Below, piece after piece: positions 26,422 through 35,768 of a DNA stretch of 64,000 nucleotides. The notes beneath the pieces were generated by a model. That model was not told the origin of the DNA. It saw only the letters and a list, made by a program, of their open reading frames with translations, and searched no databases. The position numbers and the translations under genes were made by a program. The stretch comes from CAWGYQ01 sp963817395 (GTDB taxonomy: Bacteria > Acidobacteriota > Vicinamibacteria > Vicinamibacterales > CAVPJW01): positions 327,117 through 391,116 of the forward strand of contig CAWFOC010000012.1 of assembly GCA_963817395.1 (NCBI GenBank), written 5' to 3'. Each line of letters begins with the position of its first letter. Position 1 is the first letter of the stretch.

Positions 26422-28050
26422 TCACTCGGTTCGATCGAGCATCTTGCGAGCCTCGGCCAGCTCGGGACGAAGCGGCTGCTCGGCGTCGCGGCAGATCTCC
26501 AGCAGTTGCGTGTAGTACTTCCTGGCCTTCGCGCGATCGCCGGCAAGGTCGGCGGCTCGCGCCGCACCGTACACGCCGCGGAACCGGTTCGGTTCCTTCT
26601 TGGTCGTTTTCTCGAACTCCGTCAGCGCGGCGGCCGGTTGACCCGCTTCGAGCAGCAACTCGCCGAGCAACTCGCGCGCCGGCTTGAGCGGACCTGGCGT
26701 CATGGCGGTCTTGTCCGTCGCGTCTTCCATGTCGGCGGCCGACCGCAGCTGGTTGATCGCTTCCTCCTTGCGACCATCGGTCCATTGCACCCACGCATCG
26801 GCGGCGCGGCGCTGAATCTCGACCTGTTCCGCCCAATAGGCATTCTTGGCGGCGGCCAGAGCGTCGCGCAGCTCGACGAGCTTGGCGATGTCGGCACGAG
26901 CGGCGGCTGCCTGACCGCTTCGGGCACGACCGAGCGCGCGCGCAAAGTAGGTCATGGCTTCGTTGTACACGTACGCCGTCGCTTTGGGCTCCAATGTCGC
27001 GGCCTCCGACCACGCGGCGCGCTCCACGGCGTATCGGGCCGGCATGGCCGCAAGCGCATAGAGGCCTGCGTATCCGGGTGCGGCCGCGCCAACGGCATTC
27101 AGATCCAGCTTTGCGCCGGTTGCCGGAAGCCTGTCCAGCACCTTTCGCGCGGCCTTGTCCTGCGCAAGCTGCAAGTAGGCGTAGGTCTGGTAGTCCATCG
27201 CGTGCAGCACTTCCGCGAACGAACCGTCCCTTTCGGCGGCCTCGGCCGATTTGATGTTCGTCTCGATTGACTGCTGCCAGTAGCCGACGCGCGTAAAGGT
27301 GTGCGACGGCATGTGAAGCGCGTGCGGCGCGGACGGGGCGATCGAGGCATAGCGGGTGGCCGCGCCAAGGGCGCGATCGGCCAGCGCCGGCGTGTCGTAG
27401 GTGTGGATGATGTAGTGCGCCAGACCTGGGTGATCGGGCTGTTTCGCAAAGAAGGGCTCGAGAATCGCCGCCGCCTTCAACTGATTCGCGTAGGTCTTGT
27501 CGGTCGGAAGAGCCGTCTGATCGAGGGCCAGCGCATAGAATATCTGCGCCTCTGTGTCGTCCGGATATTTTGCGGCGACACGTTCCATCGCTTTCTCATA
27601 GTCGAGCGCCCGGGTCCGGTTGTCCCGCGTTTCGAAGCCACGATAAAGCTCGGCGACTGCGCCGATGTAGTCGCGCTCACGCTCGGTCCCAGCCGACGCC
27701 GCCTGTGCCTTCTCGATTGCGGCACGTCCTTTTTGCAGTTGGTCCGGCAGTCGAATGGCCGTGAACGGATTGCCCCAATACGCCACAGCGATGCCCCAGT
27801 TGGCCATCGCACAGGAGGGGTCCTTCGCCAGTACTCCGGAGTAGGCATCAATGGCCGCGTTCCACCAGAATGAATGAAGCAGCGCCGCCGCGCGATCGAA
27901 CTCCGCCGACACGGCCTTGCTGCAGGACGTGTTGAAATGCACTGTGCCGAGCCTCTCGGGGGGATGGCCCGCGTGCTCGTGCTGGTCGGCAAGTGCCGGT
28001 GCCGCGCACAGAGCACCAGTCATGATCAGACAAACGGGTAGGCGCGTCAT
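26422..28050 (-). CDS. Secreted TPR-repeat protein
   Basis: A 542-residue protein with a signal peptide (TRLPVCLIMTGALCAAPALA) and a His-rich mature start. It consists of repeated tetratricopeptide-like helices. The block LGTVHFNTSCSKAVSAEFDR followed by CAMANWGIAVAYWGNPF is the opening of a large family of secreted TPR proteins common in soil Acidobacteriota and Bacteroidota. HALHMPSHTFTRVGYW is a conserved His-rich motif in the middle. GGAGG precedes the ATG at the right spacing. The frame is intact. It is a paralogue of the protein at 39353-41017. Role unknown; TPRs usually bind partner proteins. Confidence 0.8.
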   Translation of the reverse strand: MTRLPVCLIMTGALCAAPALADQHEHAGHPPERLGTVHFNTSCSKAVSAEFDRAAALLHSFWWNAAIDAYSGVLAKDPSCAMANWGIAVAYWGNPFTAIRLPDQLQKGRAAIEKAQAASAGTERERDYIGAVAELYRGFETRDNRTRALDYEKAMERVAAKYPDDTEAQIFYALALDQTALPTDKTYANQLKAAAILEPFFAKQPDHPGLAHYIIHTYDTPALADRALGAATRYASIAPSAPHALHMPSHTFTRVGYWQQSIETNIKSAEAAERDGSFAEVLHAMDYQTYAYLQLAQDKAARKVLDRLPATGAKLDLNAVGAAAPGYAGLYALAAMPARYAVERAAWSEAATLEPKATAYVYNEAMTYFARALGRARSGQAAAARADIAKLVELRDALAAAKNAYWAEQVEIQRRAADAWVQWTDGRKEEAINQLRSAADMEDATDKTAMTPGPLKPARELLGELLLEAGQPAAALTEFEKTTKKEPNRFRGVYGAARAADLAGDRAKARKYYTQLLEICRDAEQPLRPELAEARKMLDRTE

Positions 28051-28130
28051 GATTTCCTCCAGTTCAGCTGCATCGGTCGGATCATTCTAAACCGGCCGCG
28101 ATGCCAGCCGACGCTTGATGATGGTGGCCT

Positions 28131-28877
28131 GTGTTCATCGCCTTTGTGGGTGTCGCCCTCGCCGTGGTCGCGCTGGCCCATACGGCCCCATTTCCGTTCA
28201 TCCTCGACTGGTTTGGCGGGAACAAGCCCATCTGGAGAATGCCGGCCACCGATCCGCCTACCGTCTATCTCACCTTCGACGACGGGCCAAATCCCGCCGC
28301 GACCCCGGCCCTGCTGGACGTGCTGGCACGCGAAAAGGCCACGGCCACCTTCTTCCTCATCGACCGCCATATCACAGACGAAACGTCGCCCATTGTCCGG
28401 CGCACGTTCGACGAAGGCCACGCCGTGGCTCTTCACTCGCATACCCGAATGTTGACGCTCATGGAGCCGAAACAGCTCGCGAGCTATCTCGAGGGGTTCG
28501 CCGCCCGCATCGAGCAGGTCGGCGGATCGCGGCCGTGCCGGTCCTTTCGACCGCATGCCGGCTGGCGGAGCGGCACCATGCTGGCGGCCCTCGACAGGAT
28601 TGATTACCGCTTGATCGGGTGGGGCTGGCAACTGTGGGACTGGAACTGGTACCGTCGGCCGACTGCCGAATCGACGGTTGCGCGCGTGCTCGATCACATC
28701 TCGCCCGGCGACATCGTCGTGATGCACGACGGGCATCACAAGAACCGCCGCCCCGATCGCCGGCACACGATCGAGACCGTTGAAAAACTGATTCCGGCGC
28801 TCAGAGCGCGCGGCTATCGGTTCGGAACGATCTGCGATCCGCGAAGCGTTGCGGCTCGCTCCGACTCCAATCGGTAA
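28131..28877 (+). CDS. Polysaccharide deacetylase (NodB/CE4 family)
   Basis: A 248-residue membrane-anchored or secreted protein with an N-terminal hydrophobic stretch (MFIAFVGVALAVVALAH). The NodB domain shows VYLTFDDGPNPA (catalytic Asp and metal Asp), VALHSHTR (metal His-x-His), SFRPHAGW (catalytic Arg/Pro) and IVVMHDGHH (catalytic His). It should remove N-acetyl groups from a glycan such as peptidoglycan or an exopolysaccharide. The frame is intact, with a GTG start. Nearly back to back with DUF3014, which is transcribed in the opposite direction. Confidence 0.88.
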   Translation: MFIAFVGVALAVVALAHTAPFPFILDWFGGNKPIWRMPATDPPTVYLTFDDGPNPAATPALLDVLAREKATATFFLIDRHITDETSPIVRRTFDEGHAVALHSHTRMLTLMEPKQLASYLEGFAARIEQVGGSRPCRSFRPHAGWRSGTMLAALDRIDYRLIGWGWQLWDWNWYRRPTAESTVARVLDHISPGDIVVMHDGHHKNRRPDRRHTIETVEKLIPALRARGYRFGTICDPRSVAARSDSNR

Positions 28878-28886
28878 ACGTTGTTG

Positions 28887-29720
28887 TCAGGGTAACCGCG
28901 CGTCGGGAATCTGCAGCGTCTTTGCCACGGCGCGAAGCTGGCCCTGGATCTGCTTGACGTTGCGCGGACCCATTCTGAGCAACTGCTTCTGCGCGGGCGA
29001 TAGCGCTTCGAGACGATCGTCGTCGAATTCATATCCGACGGCCCCGGAGGGCCTGAGTCTCACGTCCGACTCGACGACGGGAACTTCCAGCAGGCGGACG
29101 ATGGCCGTTTCGACCGCGCCGTCGATGTTGCCGTCCGGGTGCCCCAGCTCTCGATATGCCTCCTGAAGCCGCGGCTTCAAGGTGGCGTACACCTTCGCGA
29201 GCCCCGCGGCGTCGAGCCCCGCAACGGCATCGGCGATCCCGTCGTACCGCTGATACGACCGCCGATCGATCACGGTGTAGCGGCCGCGGTCTTCGACGCT
29301 GAACGTCTGGGTGGGGGCCAGCGACCGCAGGTGGCGGGCTGGGGTTGGCCCGCTCGCCACGTTTTCGACGCTCGTCACGAAGCTCCGGATCAGGCCGTTC
29401 GTGGTGAGCCATGCCGCAATCTCCGGGCTCTTCGAAAGCTGCCCCAGGAGCTCGCGAACGAGCGGATCGCTCAGATCGAGCGGCGGCACGTCGATGGCGG
29501 CCGCGGCAGGACCGTCCGAGGCGGGTGTGTCGACCTTGTCGGCAACGGCCGCGGTTTGTTGCTGAGGCGCTACGGGCGCCTGGCGTCGCCACACCAGGAA
29601 CGCCGCGATCGCGATGAGGAGCACGAGCGCCACGGCCACGAACAGCGGACCGCGTTTGGAAGCCGGCTCCGGCTCGAATCCATCCGATGGATGCTGGTCG
29701 TCGATCTCGCCGAGTTCCAT
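28887..29720 (-). CDS. DUF3014 membrane-anchored protein
   Basis: About 277 residues. A cytoplasmic N-tail is followed by one membrane helix (LFVAVALVLLIAIAAFLVW) and a periplasmic domain. The domain contains DLSDPLVRELLGQLSKSPEI, GLIRSFVTSVENVASG and RYDGIADAVAGLDAAGLAKV, which fit DUF3014. ATG 29720 has GAGGTG five bases upstream and is preferred to the GTG six bases earlier. Function is unknown. The frame is intact. Confidence 0.72.
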   Translation of the reverse strand: MELGEIDDQHPSDGFEPEPASKRGPLFVAVALVLLIAIAAFLVWRRQAPVAPQQQTAAVADKVDTPASDGPAAAAIDVPPLDLSDPLVRELLGQLSKSPEIAAWLTTNGLIRSFVTSVENVASGPTPARHLRSLAPTQTFSVEDRGRYTVIDRRSYQRYDGIADAVAGLDAAGLAKVYATLKPRLQEAYRELGHPDGNIDGAVETAIVRLLEVPVVESDVRLRPSGAVGYEFDDDRLEALSPAQKQLLRMGPRNVKQIQGQLRAVAKTLQIPDARLP

Positions 29721-29810
29721 GCTCACCTCACGAACGGTTTGACTCCACGGATGCGCCGTTGGCTCTGGAAATGCCTTACCTCGAGAGTATCCCGGAGCCG
29801 ATGGCAGCCG

Positions 29811-30188
29811 CTACGCCCGCGAAAGCTGATCCAGACCCTGACGGAGAGCCGTCAGCGGAAGCGCCACACATTGCACGCGTGAGGGTGCGATCTCGGCGTT
29901 CAGCCGCGCTGTCAACGCATCGAGCGTGATGGCTTCGGCGTCTGGACACGATCGGCTCTCGACGATCTCAGCAAGCACGTCCGCCGTTGCGAGACAGATG
30001 GCGCAGGCATCACCCTGGTAACGCAGAGCCACGATCACGCGGTCGCGAACCTGCAGCTCGAGCCTGATGCGATCGCCACACAGCGGATTGAAGGCTTCAG
30101 CCGACGCGTCGGGACGTTCGAGCGTGCCTTTGAAGCGCGGACGCCGGAAACGCTCGGCGACGACCGAGCTGTACACACGATCGCTCAT
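29811..30188 (-). CDS. sufU: SufU/NifU-like Fe-S assembly protein
   Basis: A 125-residue scaffold or sulfur-relay protein of the SufU/IscU family. NPLCGDRIRLEL carries the first Cys and the conserved Asp, GDACAICLATADVL the second Cys region, and SRVQCVALPLTAL the third. IscU-like proteins accept sulfur from a cysteine desulfurase to build [2Fe-2S] or [4Fe-4S] clusters. Its ATG overlaps the stop of xdhC. It is the last gene of the CO dehydrogenase cluster, where the Cox small subunit needs two [2Fe-2S] clusters, so a dedicated role is a reasonable inference. No desulfurase is seen nearby. Confidence 0.8.
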   Translation of the reverse strand: MSDRVYSSVVAERFRRPRFKGTLERPDASAEAFNPLCGDRIRLELQVRDRVIVALRYQGDACAICLATADVLAEIVESRSCPDAEAITLDALTARLNAEIAPSRVQCVALPLTALRQGLDQLSRA

Positions 30189-31272
30189 CGGCCGAGCGCC
30201 GGAACGGCGTGTTCGCTGAGCGATCGCCCGGTGCCCCGGCGTGAAGCCACGATAATCTCCGACAGGATCGCCAGGGCAATCTCCGGCACCGTCGATCCCC
30301 CAGATCGAGCCCGATCGGCACGCGAACCCGCGACAAACGCTCGTCTGAGACACCCTCGGCCCGGAGCAGGTCTTTCAGCGCGTCCCCGCGGCGTCGGCTG
30401 CCCAACATGCCGATGTATCCCACATCGGTGGTGAGCGCATGCCGCAGCACGGGCAGATCGTACTTGTAGTCGTGCGCCGCGAGCACGAGGGCGGTCGACA
30501 GGGTGAGAGGCAGCGCGCGCAGGATCTCCGACGGAATGCCAACGCGCAGATCGACGCCGGGGAACCGTTCGGCGGTGGCGAACCGCGGACGTCCGTCGAT
30601 GACGACCGTCGAGAACCCGACGACGCGCGCCAGCTCACTGAGGGCCATGGCCAGGTGAGTCGCCCCCACGACCACCAGGACGTCTGGCGGGGCGACGACT
30701 TCAATGAAGACCCGAGCGTCCTCCACCCTCGCCGTCTGCGATCGTCCCGACGTCATCGCGGTTCTGGCCAGACGGGTCGCCGTGTGGTCCAGCGCTTCGT
30801 CGCCCAGAGAACCCTCGACGCTGTCCGGCTCCAGCACGACGAGCTTGCGCCCCGTGGCTTCAGCGTCGATTCGGGACACGATCGCCGCCCGCCCGTTCAC
30901 TGAAAGATGCGCGCGAACGGCAGTGAGACCTCTGAGCGGCCACTCACTGACCTGGTCGAGCACGAGCGGTTCCACCAGCACTTCGACGGCTCCGCCGCAC
31001 GAGAGCCCTGTCGCCCAGGCATCCTCGTCACCGAGCGTCAGCTGCACCAGGCGCGGACGGCCGTCAGCAAGGCAACGCTCCGCCTCTTCGATGACGCGCG
31101 CGTCCACGCACCCGCCGATGGTCACCGACCCGAGAATGGCCCCGCCCTCACCCACCAGCATGTGAGCGCCCTGCTTGCGCGGCGTCGTGCCACTCGTCGC
31201 CACCAGCGTGGCCAGTGCCACCCGGGAAACGGCCGGCGGCAAGCGGTCCAGATCGGCGAAGAGCTCACGCAT
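30185..31272 (-). CDS. XdhC/CoxI-family molybdenum-cofactor maturation protein (frameshifted)
   Basis: About 362 residues. An XdhC_CoxI N-terminal region contains TSGTTPRKQGAHMLVGEGG, TIGGCVDARVIEEAERCL and GLSCGGAVEVLVEPL with the conserved Cys. The C-terminal Rossmann domain has VLVVVGATHLAMALSELARV, ALVLAAHDYKYDLPVL and GYIGMLGSRRRGDAL. XdhC proteins bind Mo cofactor, promote its sulfuration and insert it into xanthine-dehydrogenase-type enzymes. One indel near 30295 disrupts the last 50 codons; the corrected end reads PEIALAILSEIIVASRRG and stops at 30185. Coupled upstream to the mocA-like gene. Confidence 0.85.
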
Positions 31273-31868
31273 TCCGTGGCTCTCCCGCCAGACGCACGTA
31301 GTCGTCGGGCGTGTTCACATCCGGCGGATAATCGCAGTCGAATTCCAGCGCGAGACACGTCCTCGTCCCTCGCCTCCACAACCTTCCACGCGGCTTTGTC
31401 ACCGGACAGCGTCCCGAGCATCGGGAACAACTCGCGTCCGAACACCATTGGATGTCCGAGGCGCCCGCGATATGACGCCACCAGAATGGGCACCGGACGG
31501 TCGCGCCATGCCTGGGCCGCGCGGTCGATCATCGCCGCGTCGACGCCAGGCTGATCGCCGACGACGATGGTGACGGCATCAGCCCGCGGATCGAGGCCGG
31601 CAATGCCGGTACGGTAAGAGGCCGCGCAGCCGGCTTCGGCGCCCTTCGCCAGTGCCACACGGGCCTGTCCCACGTCGACGCCAGCGAGCACGTCGCCGGC
31701 ACCGTCGGCAACCACGATCACGAGCTCGTCCAGCCGCGTCGCCAGCAGGGCCTGGCGAACGACCCAGCCGAGCAGCGTCGTGTCGCGCCAGGCGAGCAGC
31801 TGCTTGGGCCGGCCGAAGCGGCGCGAGGCGCCGGCCGCCAGCACCAGGCCCGACACGAAAGGGGTCAT
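31265..31868 (-). CDS. mocA: MocA-like molybdenum-cofactor nucleotidyltransferase (frameshifted)
   Basis: About 200 residues of the NTP_transf_3 family. The N-terminal SGLVLAAGASRRFGRPKQLL is the nucleotide-binding signature. DELVIVVADGAG, GIAGLDPRADAVTIVVGDQP and SYRGRLGHPMVFGRELF follow the MocA (Mo-molybdopterin cytidylyltransferase) pattern. CO dehydrogenase uses the cytosine dinucleotide form of the cofactor (MCD), so MocA is the expected partner. One frame change near 31350 restores the end DYPPDVNTPDDYVRLAGE. It overlaps xdhC-YHS at its 5' end and the second xdhC at its 3' end. Confidence 0.85.
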
Positions 31869-32827
31869 GACAAAACGGCCTGCGCGTAGCGGGCGGGATC
31901 GCGCTCGAACGTGGCGCGGCAGTGCTCCGAGCAGAAATACACAGGCCGACCGAGCGCATCCGATCGGAAGCGCGCCGTCGAAATCCTGACAGTCATCCCA
32001 CACACGGGGTCCAGTCCGTCGGCCGGCGGGGCGACGAACGAAGCCGGTGCAGAGGCCCACGGCTTCGCCGGTTGCCCGACCGTCGGCCGGCGTCTGACCT
32101 GAACGATCTCGGCCATGATGCTCACCGCCACCTCTTCGAGCGTTTCAGCACCAATCTCGATCCCTGCCGGCGCCTTTATGCGCGCGAGCTGCTCGTCGGG
32201 TACGCCCCGCGCGCGAACCGCATCGAACACCGCTGCGGCGCGTTTCGGGCTGGCGACCAGACTGAGGTACTCCGCTGGCGTCGACAGTGCGCGGGCGACG
32301 GCGTCTTCGTCGGCCATCCCGTGCGTGGCGATCACGACGAAGGTGGAAGAGGCAATCGGGTTGGCGGCGAACCCTGTCGCCACCTCGTGAGAGGGAATCG
32401 AAACCACGCGGAAGTCGAGCGCGGCCGCGATTTTCTGAAGTGCCACCGTCACGGGGCTCTCGCCGACAATCACCAGCAACGGCGCGGGCAGGACAGGCTC
32501 CACGTAGATCTCCAGCGTACCACCACTGTAGCAGGTGGACCGGTGCTCGACGATACCGGGGAGGCTTCGACCACGGCCGGCTGAATCGCCCACGATGGCG
32601 ACGAGCCGCGGCTGCCCATCCTGAATCGCAGCCGACGCCTCCTGCTGGACGACGGGCTGCGCGCAGCTGCCGCCGATCCAGCCGACGATCGATCCGTCCT
32701 TCCGGACAAGAGCACGGTTGCCAGGTCGGGCGGAGGTTGGCGACTCCGCGCGCACGACTGTCGCCAGCGCGAACGGCTCGCCGTGCGCGGTCAGCTCGCG
32801 CGCGAGCTCCAGGAGGTTGTCGGCCAT
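31865..32827 (-). CDS. XdhC/CoxI-family protein fused to a C-terminal YHS domain
   Basis: A 320-residue intact gene. The N-terminal XdhC region shows ATVVRAESPTSARPGNRALV, GWIGGSCAQPVVQQEA and STCYSGGTLEIYVEPVLP with two Cys. A Rossmann part (LLVIVGESPVTVALQKIA, VVIATHGMADEDAVARAL) follows. After about residue 260 a YHS domain is attached: DPVCGMTV and then YFCSEHCRATFERDPARY. YHS domains bind metal, often copper, through these cysteines. Form I CO dehydrogenase has a Mo-S-Cu centre, so a fused Cys-rich metal domain on the maturation factor is suggestive. Copper delivery is my inference. Confidence 0.85.
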   Translation of the reverse strand: MADNLLELARELTAHGEPFALATVVRAESPTSARPGNRALVRKDGSIVGWIGGSCAQPVVQQEASAAIQDGQPRLVAIVGDSAGRGRSLPGIVEHRSTCYSGGTLEIYVEPVLPAPLLVIVGESPVTVALQKIAAALDFRVVSIPSHEVATGFAANPIASSTFVVIATHGMADEDAVARALSTPAEYLSLVASPKRAAAVFDAVRARGVPDEQLARIKAPAGIEIGAETLEEVAVSIMAEIVQVRRRPTVGQPAKPWASAPASFVAPPADGLDPVCGMTVRISTARFRSDALGRPVYFCSEHCRATFERDPARYAQAVLS

Positions 32828-32839
32828 GAAAGGTCTCGG

Positions 32840-33385
32840 CTACTCGCGTCCGAGCAGCTTCTTCACGGCGCCCTTCACCGCATCGCCGGCCAGCGAGACC
32901 GCATCGATGGACGCCGCGGCCGGATCAGGCGCTTCCGCCTCGCCGGCCAGCTTCTGCTGCACGCAGCCCGCGAACCGCTGGAACATCTGATTCGACACGC
33001 TTTCGATCAGGCCCCGCCCCATCTGGGCAAGGATTCCCGAGATCTTCACATCGGTCGTGACGTGCACCTCGGTTCCGCCGTCGCCGCGTACCAGGCGGCT
33101 GCGCATCTGCATCTCGGCGCCGCCCTTGCCCTTGGTGTCCTGCCCGGTCGCCGACAAGTCCGCCTCGAGCTTCTCCACGTCGAGCCGATCGAACGAGATG
33201 CGCCCCTTATAGCTCGCGGCGACGGGCCCGACCTTGACGGTAATGGTGCCACGGTAAGTGCGGTCGTCCACCTTCTCCGTGATGGCTGCCCCGGGCAGAC
33301 ACTGCGCCACCTGATGCGGATCGGTGAGAAACGCCCACACCCGTTCCGCCGGCGCTTTGACGAAGAATTTCTGTTCGTTGGTCAC
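32840..33385 (-). CDS. coxG: CoxG-family SRPBCC membrane-targeting protein
   Basis: A 181-residue member of the CoxG/SRPBCC family. The start QKFFVKAPAERVWAFLTDPH and CLPGAAI are strongly typical, as are YRGTITVKVGPVAASYKG and TTDVKISGILAQMGRGLIES. In carboxydotrophic bacteria CoxG attaches CO dehydrogenase to the membrane and helps electron transfer to quinone. The C-terminal tail is amphipathic (DAVKGAVKKLLGRE). The frame is intact. It lies 10 bp after coxL. Confidence 0.9.
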   Translation of the reverse strand: MTNEQKFFVKAPAERVWAFLTDPHQVAQCLPGAAITEKVDDRTYRGTITVKVGPVAASYKGRISFDRLDVEKLEADLSATGQDTKGKGGAEMQMRSRLVRGDGGTEVHVTTDVKISGILAQMGRGLIESVSNQMFQRFAGCVQQKLAGEAEAPDPAAASIDAVSLAGDAVKGAVKKLLGRE

Positions 33386-33395
33386 TGGTGCCCGG

Positions 33396-35768
33396 CTATT
33401 CGCTGACGCCGTGCTTCCGCAGAAGCGCCCACACCTTCGCCGGCGTGATGGGAATGTCGATGTGCCTCACGCCCAGATGCCAGAGCGCGTCCACCACGGC
33501 ATTGGCAATGGCCGCCGGCGCTCCGACGGTGGCCGACTCGCCGATGCCCTTTGCCCCGATCGGGTGATGCGGGCACGGGGTAACCGTCCGATCGATCTCC
33601 CACTTCGGCGTCTCGACGGCGGTCGGCACCAGATAGTCCATGAAGCTGCCGCCATGAATGTTTCCCTGTTCGTCGTAGGTGATCTCTTCGAAGAGCGCCG
33701 GCGCCAGGCCCATGGTCAATCCGCCGTGCACCTGGCCGTCGACGATCATGGGATTGATCACGTTGCCGCAGTCGTCGATGGCGACGAACCGACGGATCTT
33801 CACTTCGCCCGTTCCCTTGTCGACGTCCACGACGCAGATGTAGCTGCCGAAGGGATACGTGAGGTTCGGCGGGTCGTAGTACGAGACGGCTTCGAGCCCG
33901 GCCTCGAGGCCCTGAGGGTGATTGGTGTACGCCGCGAACGCAATCTCCTGGATGCTCTTGGAGCGGTCGGGCGATCCCTTGACCGAGAACCTTCCCGGCT
34001 GCCACTCGAGGTCCTCTTCGGCCGCTTCCAGCAGGTGCGCCGCGATCTTTCGAGCCTTGTCACGCACCTTTCTGGCCGCAACGGCCGCGGCGGCCCCGGC
34101 GACGGGAGTGGAACGGCTGGCGTAGGTGCCAAGACCGTACGGCGCCGTGTCGGTGTCGCCTTCCTCGACCTGGATATCTGCAGCCGGGATGCCCAATTCT
34201 TCTGCAAGGATCTGCGCGTACGTCGTTTCGTGCCCCTGGCCCTGGGATTTCGTGCCGAAGCGGGCGATCGCCTTGCCCGTCGGGTGGATTCGAATCTCGC
34301 AGCTGTCGAACATCTTGATGCCCAGGATGTCGAAGTGCTTGGAGGGTCCGGCGCCGACGATCTCGGTGAAGCTCGAGATGCCGATGCCCATCAACTCGCC
34401 GCGCTGCCGCTTCTCGGCCTGTTCCTTCCGCAGGGCCGGATAACCGATCTTGTCCATCGCCAGGTTCAGCGCGCCGGCGTAGTTGCCGCTGTCGTACTCC
34501 CAGCCGAGCGCGGACTTGTAGGGAAACTGCTCCGGCCGGATGAAGTTCTTCATGCGGAAGTCCGCCGGATCCATCCCCAGCTGATGCGCCATCACGTCGG
34601 CCATCCGCTCGATGGCGTGCACCGCCTCGGTGACGCGGAACGAGCAGCGATAGGCGATGCCGCCGGGAGGTTTGTTCGTGTAGACGCCGTCCACTTCCAC
34701 GTGCGCCGCCTTGAAGTCGTACGACCCGGTGCACATGTGGAACAGGCCCGCCGGGAACTTCGACGGGTTGGCCGCCGCATCGGCGTAGCCGTGATCGGCG
34801 ATGGTCTTGATGCGAAGCGCCGTCAGTGTGCCGTCCTTGGTCGCCGCGAGCTCCGCCGTCATGTGGTAATCGCGCGCGAAGGAGTCGGCCTGGATGTTCT
34901 CCATCCGATCTTCGATCCACTTCACCGGCTTCCCGGTCAGCACCGATGCGGCGACCGCAATCACGTAGCCCGGATACACCGGGACCTTGCCGCCGAAGCC
35001 GCCCCCGATGTCGGGTGAGATGATGCGGATCTTGTGCTCCTGCAGCCCGACGTGCCCGGCCACGAGCGCGAACACCGTGCGGATCGCATGAGGCGCCTGC
35101 GTCGTCATCCAGACGGTGAGCTGTCCGGTCACCTTGTCGAAGCTGGCCACGCACCCGCACGTTTCAATCGAGCAGACGTGGATGCGGGGCAGATAGATGT
35201 CTTCCTTCACGGTCACGACGTCCTGCTCGGCAAAGGCCCGATCGGCCGCGGCCCGGTCGCCCCACTCCCAGTGGAAGATCCGGTTGTCGTGCTTGTCCTT
35301 CTTGTCCGTCCGCAGCACGGGCGCGCCCGGCTCGAGCGCCTTCTTCGGATCGACGACCACCGGCAGTGGGTCGTAATCGACTTCGACGGCGGCCACGCCG
35401 TCGGCCGCGATGTACCGATCGGTGGCCAGCACCGCCGCCACTTCCTGCGCCTGGTACATCACCTTCTCGACCGGCAGCACCATCTGAGTGTCCGACATCA
35501 ACGTCGGCATCCAGTGCAGGTTGTACTTGGCCAAGTCCTGGCCGGTGATGACGGCGAGCACGCCGGGAATGGCGAGCGCTTTGGACGAGTCGATGTTCTT
35601 GATCGTCGCGTGCGCGAACGGGCTGCGGACGATGTCCAGGTACAACATGCCCGGCAGCTTCACGTCGTCCACGAAGTGGCCCTGGCCGCGGATGAAGCGC
35701 GGGTCTTCCTTGCGCTTCACGGAATGTCCCATGCCGCCGACTTCGGGCGAGGTCTTGAGCTCGGCCAT
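33396..35768 (-). CDS. coxL: Form I aerobic CO dehydrogenase large subunit (Mo-Cu)
   Basis: A 790-residue xanthine-oxidase-family large subunit. The active-site segment reads PPGGIAYRCSFRVTEAVHA. AYRCSFR is the form I motif, whose Cys carries the Cu of the Mo-S-Cu centre; form II enzymes have AYRGAGR instead. Cofactor-binding segments include SPDIGGGFGGKVPVYPGY, GTKSQGQGHETTYAQILAEE and PIGAKGIGESATVGAP, which has the catalytic Glu. The enzyme oxidises CO to CO2 and passes electrons through CoxS and CoxM to the respiratory chain. The frame is intact and the start overlaps the coxS stop by one base. This subunit defines the cluster as true CO dehydrogenase. Confidence 0.95.
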   Translation of the reverse strand: MAELKTSPEVGGMGHSVKRKEDPRFIRGQGHFVDDVKLPGMLYLDIVRSPFAHATIKNIDSSKALAIPGVLAVITGQDLAKYNLHWMPTLMSDTQMVLPVEKVMYQAQEVAAVLATDRYIAADGVAAVEVDYDPLPVVVDPKKALEPGAPVLRTDKKDKHDNRIFHWEWGDRAAADRAFAEQDVVTVKEDIYLPRIHVCSIETCGCVASFDKVTGQLTVWMTTQAPHAIRTVFALVAGHVGLQEHKIRIISPDIGGGFGGKVPVYPGYVIAVAASVLTGKPVKWIEDRMENIQADSFARDYHMTAELAATKDGTLTALRIKTIADHGYADAAANPSKFPAGLFHMCTGSYDFKAAHVEVDGVYTNKPPGGIAYRCSFRVTEAVHAIERMADVMAHQLGMDPADFRMKNFIRPEQFPYKSALGWEYDSGNYAGALNLAMDKIGYPALRKEQAEKRQRGELMGIGISSFTEIVGAGPSKHFDILGIKMFDSCEIRIHPTGKAIARFGTKSQGQGHETTYAQILAEELGIPAADIQVEEGDTDTAPYGLGTYASRSTPVAGAAAAVAARKVRDKARKIAAHLLEAAEEDLEWQPGRFSVKGSPDRSKSIQEIAFAAYTNHPQGLEAGLEAVSYYDPPNLTYPFGSYICVVDVDKGTGEVKIRRFVAIDDCGNVINPMIVDGQVHGGLTMGLAPALFEEITYDEQGNIHGGSFMDYLVPTAVETPKWEIDRTVTPCPHHPIGAKGIGESATVGAPAAIANAVVDALWHLGVRHIDIPITPAKVWALLRKHGVSE

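Noticed and set aside
33396..35768. Form II CoxL-like hydroxylase or xanthine dehydrogenase
   Set aside because: The active-site loop is AYRCSFR (form I), not AYRGAGR, and coxM-S-L order with coxD, E and G fits CO dehydrogenase.
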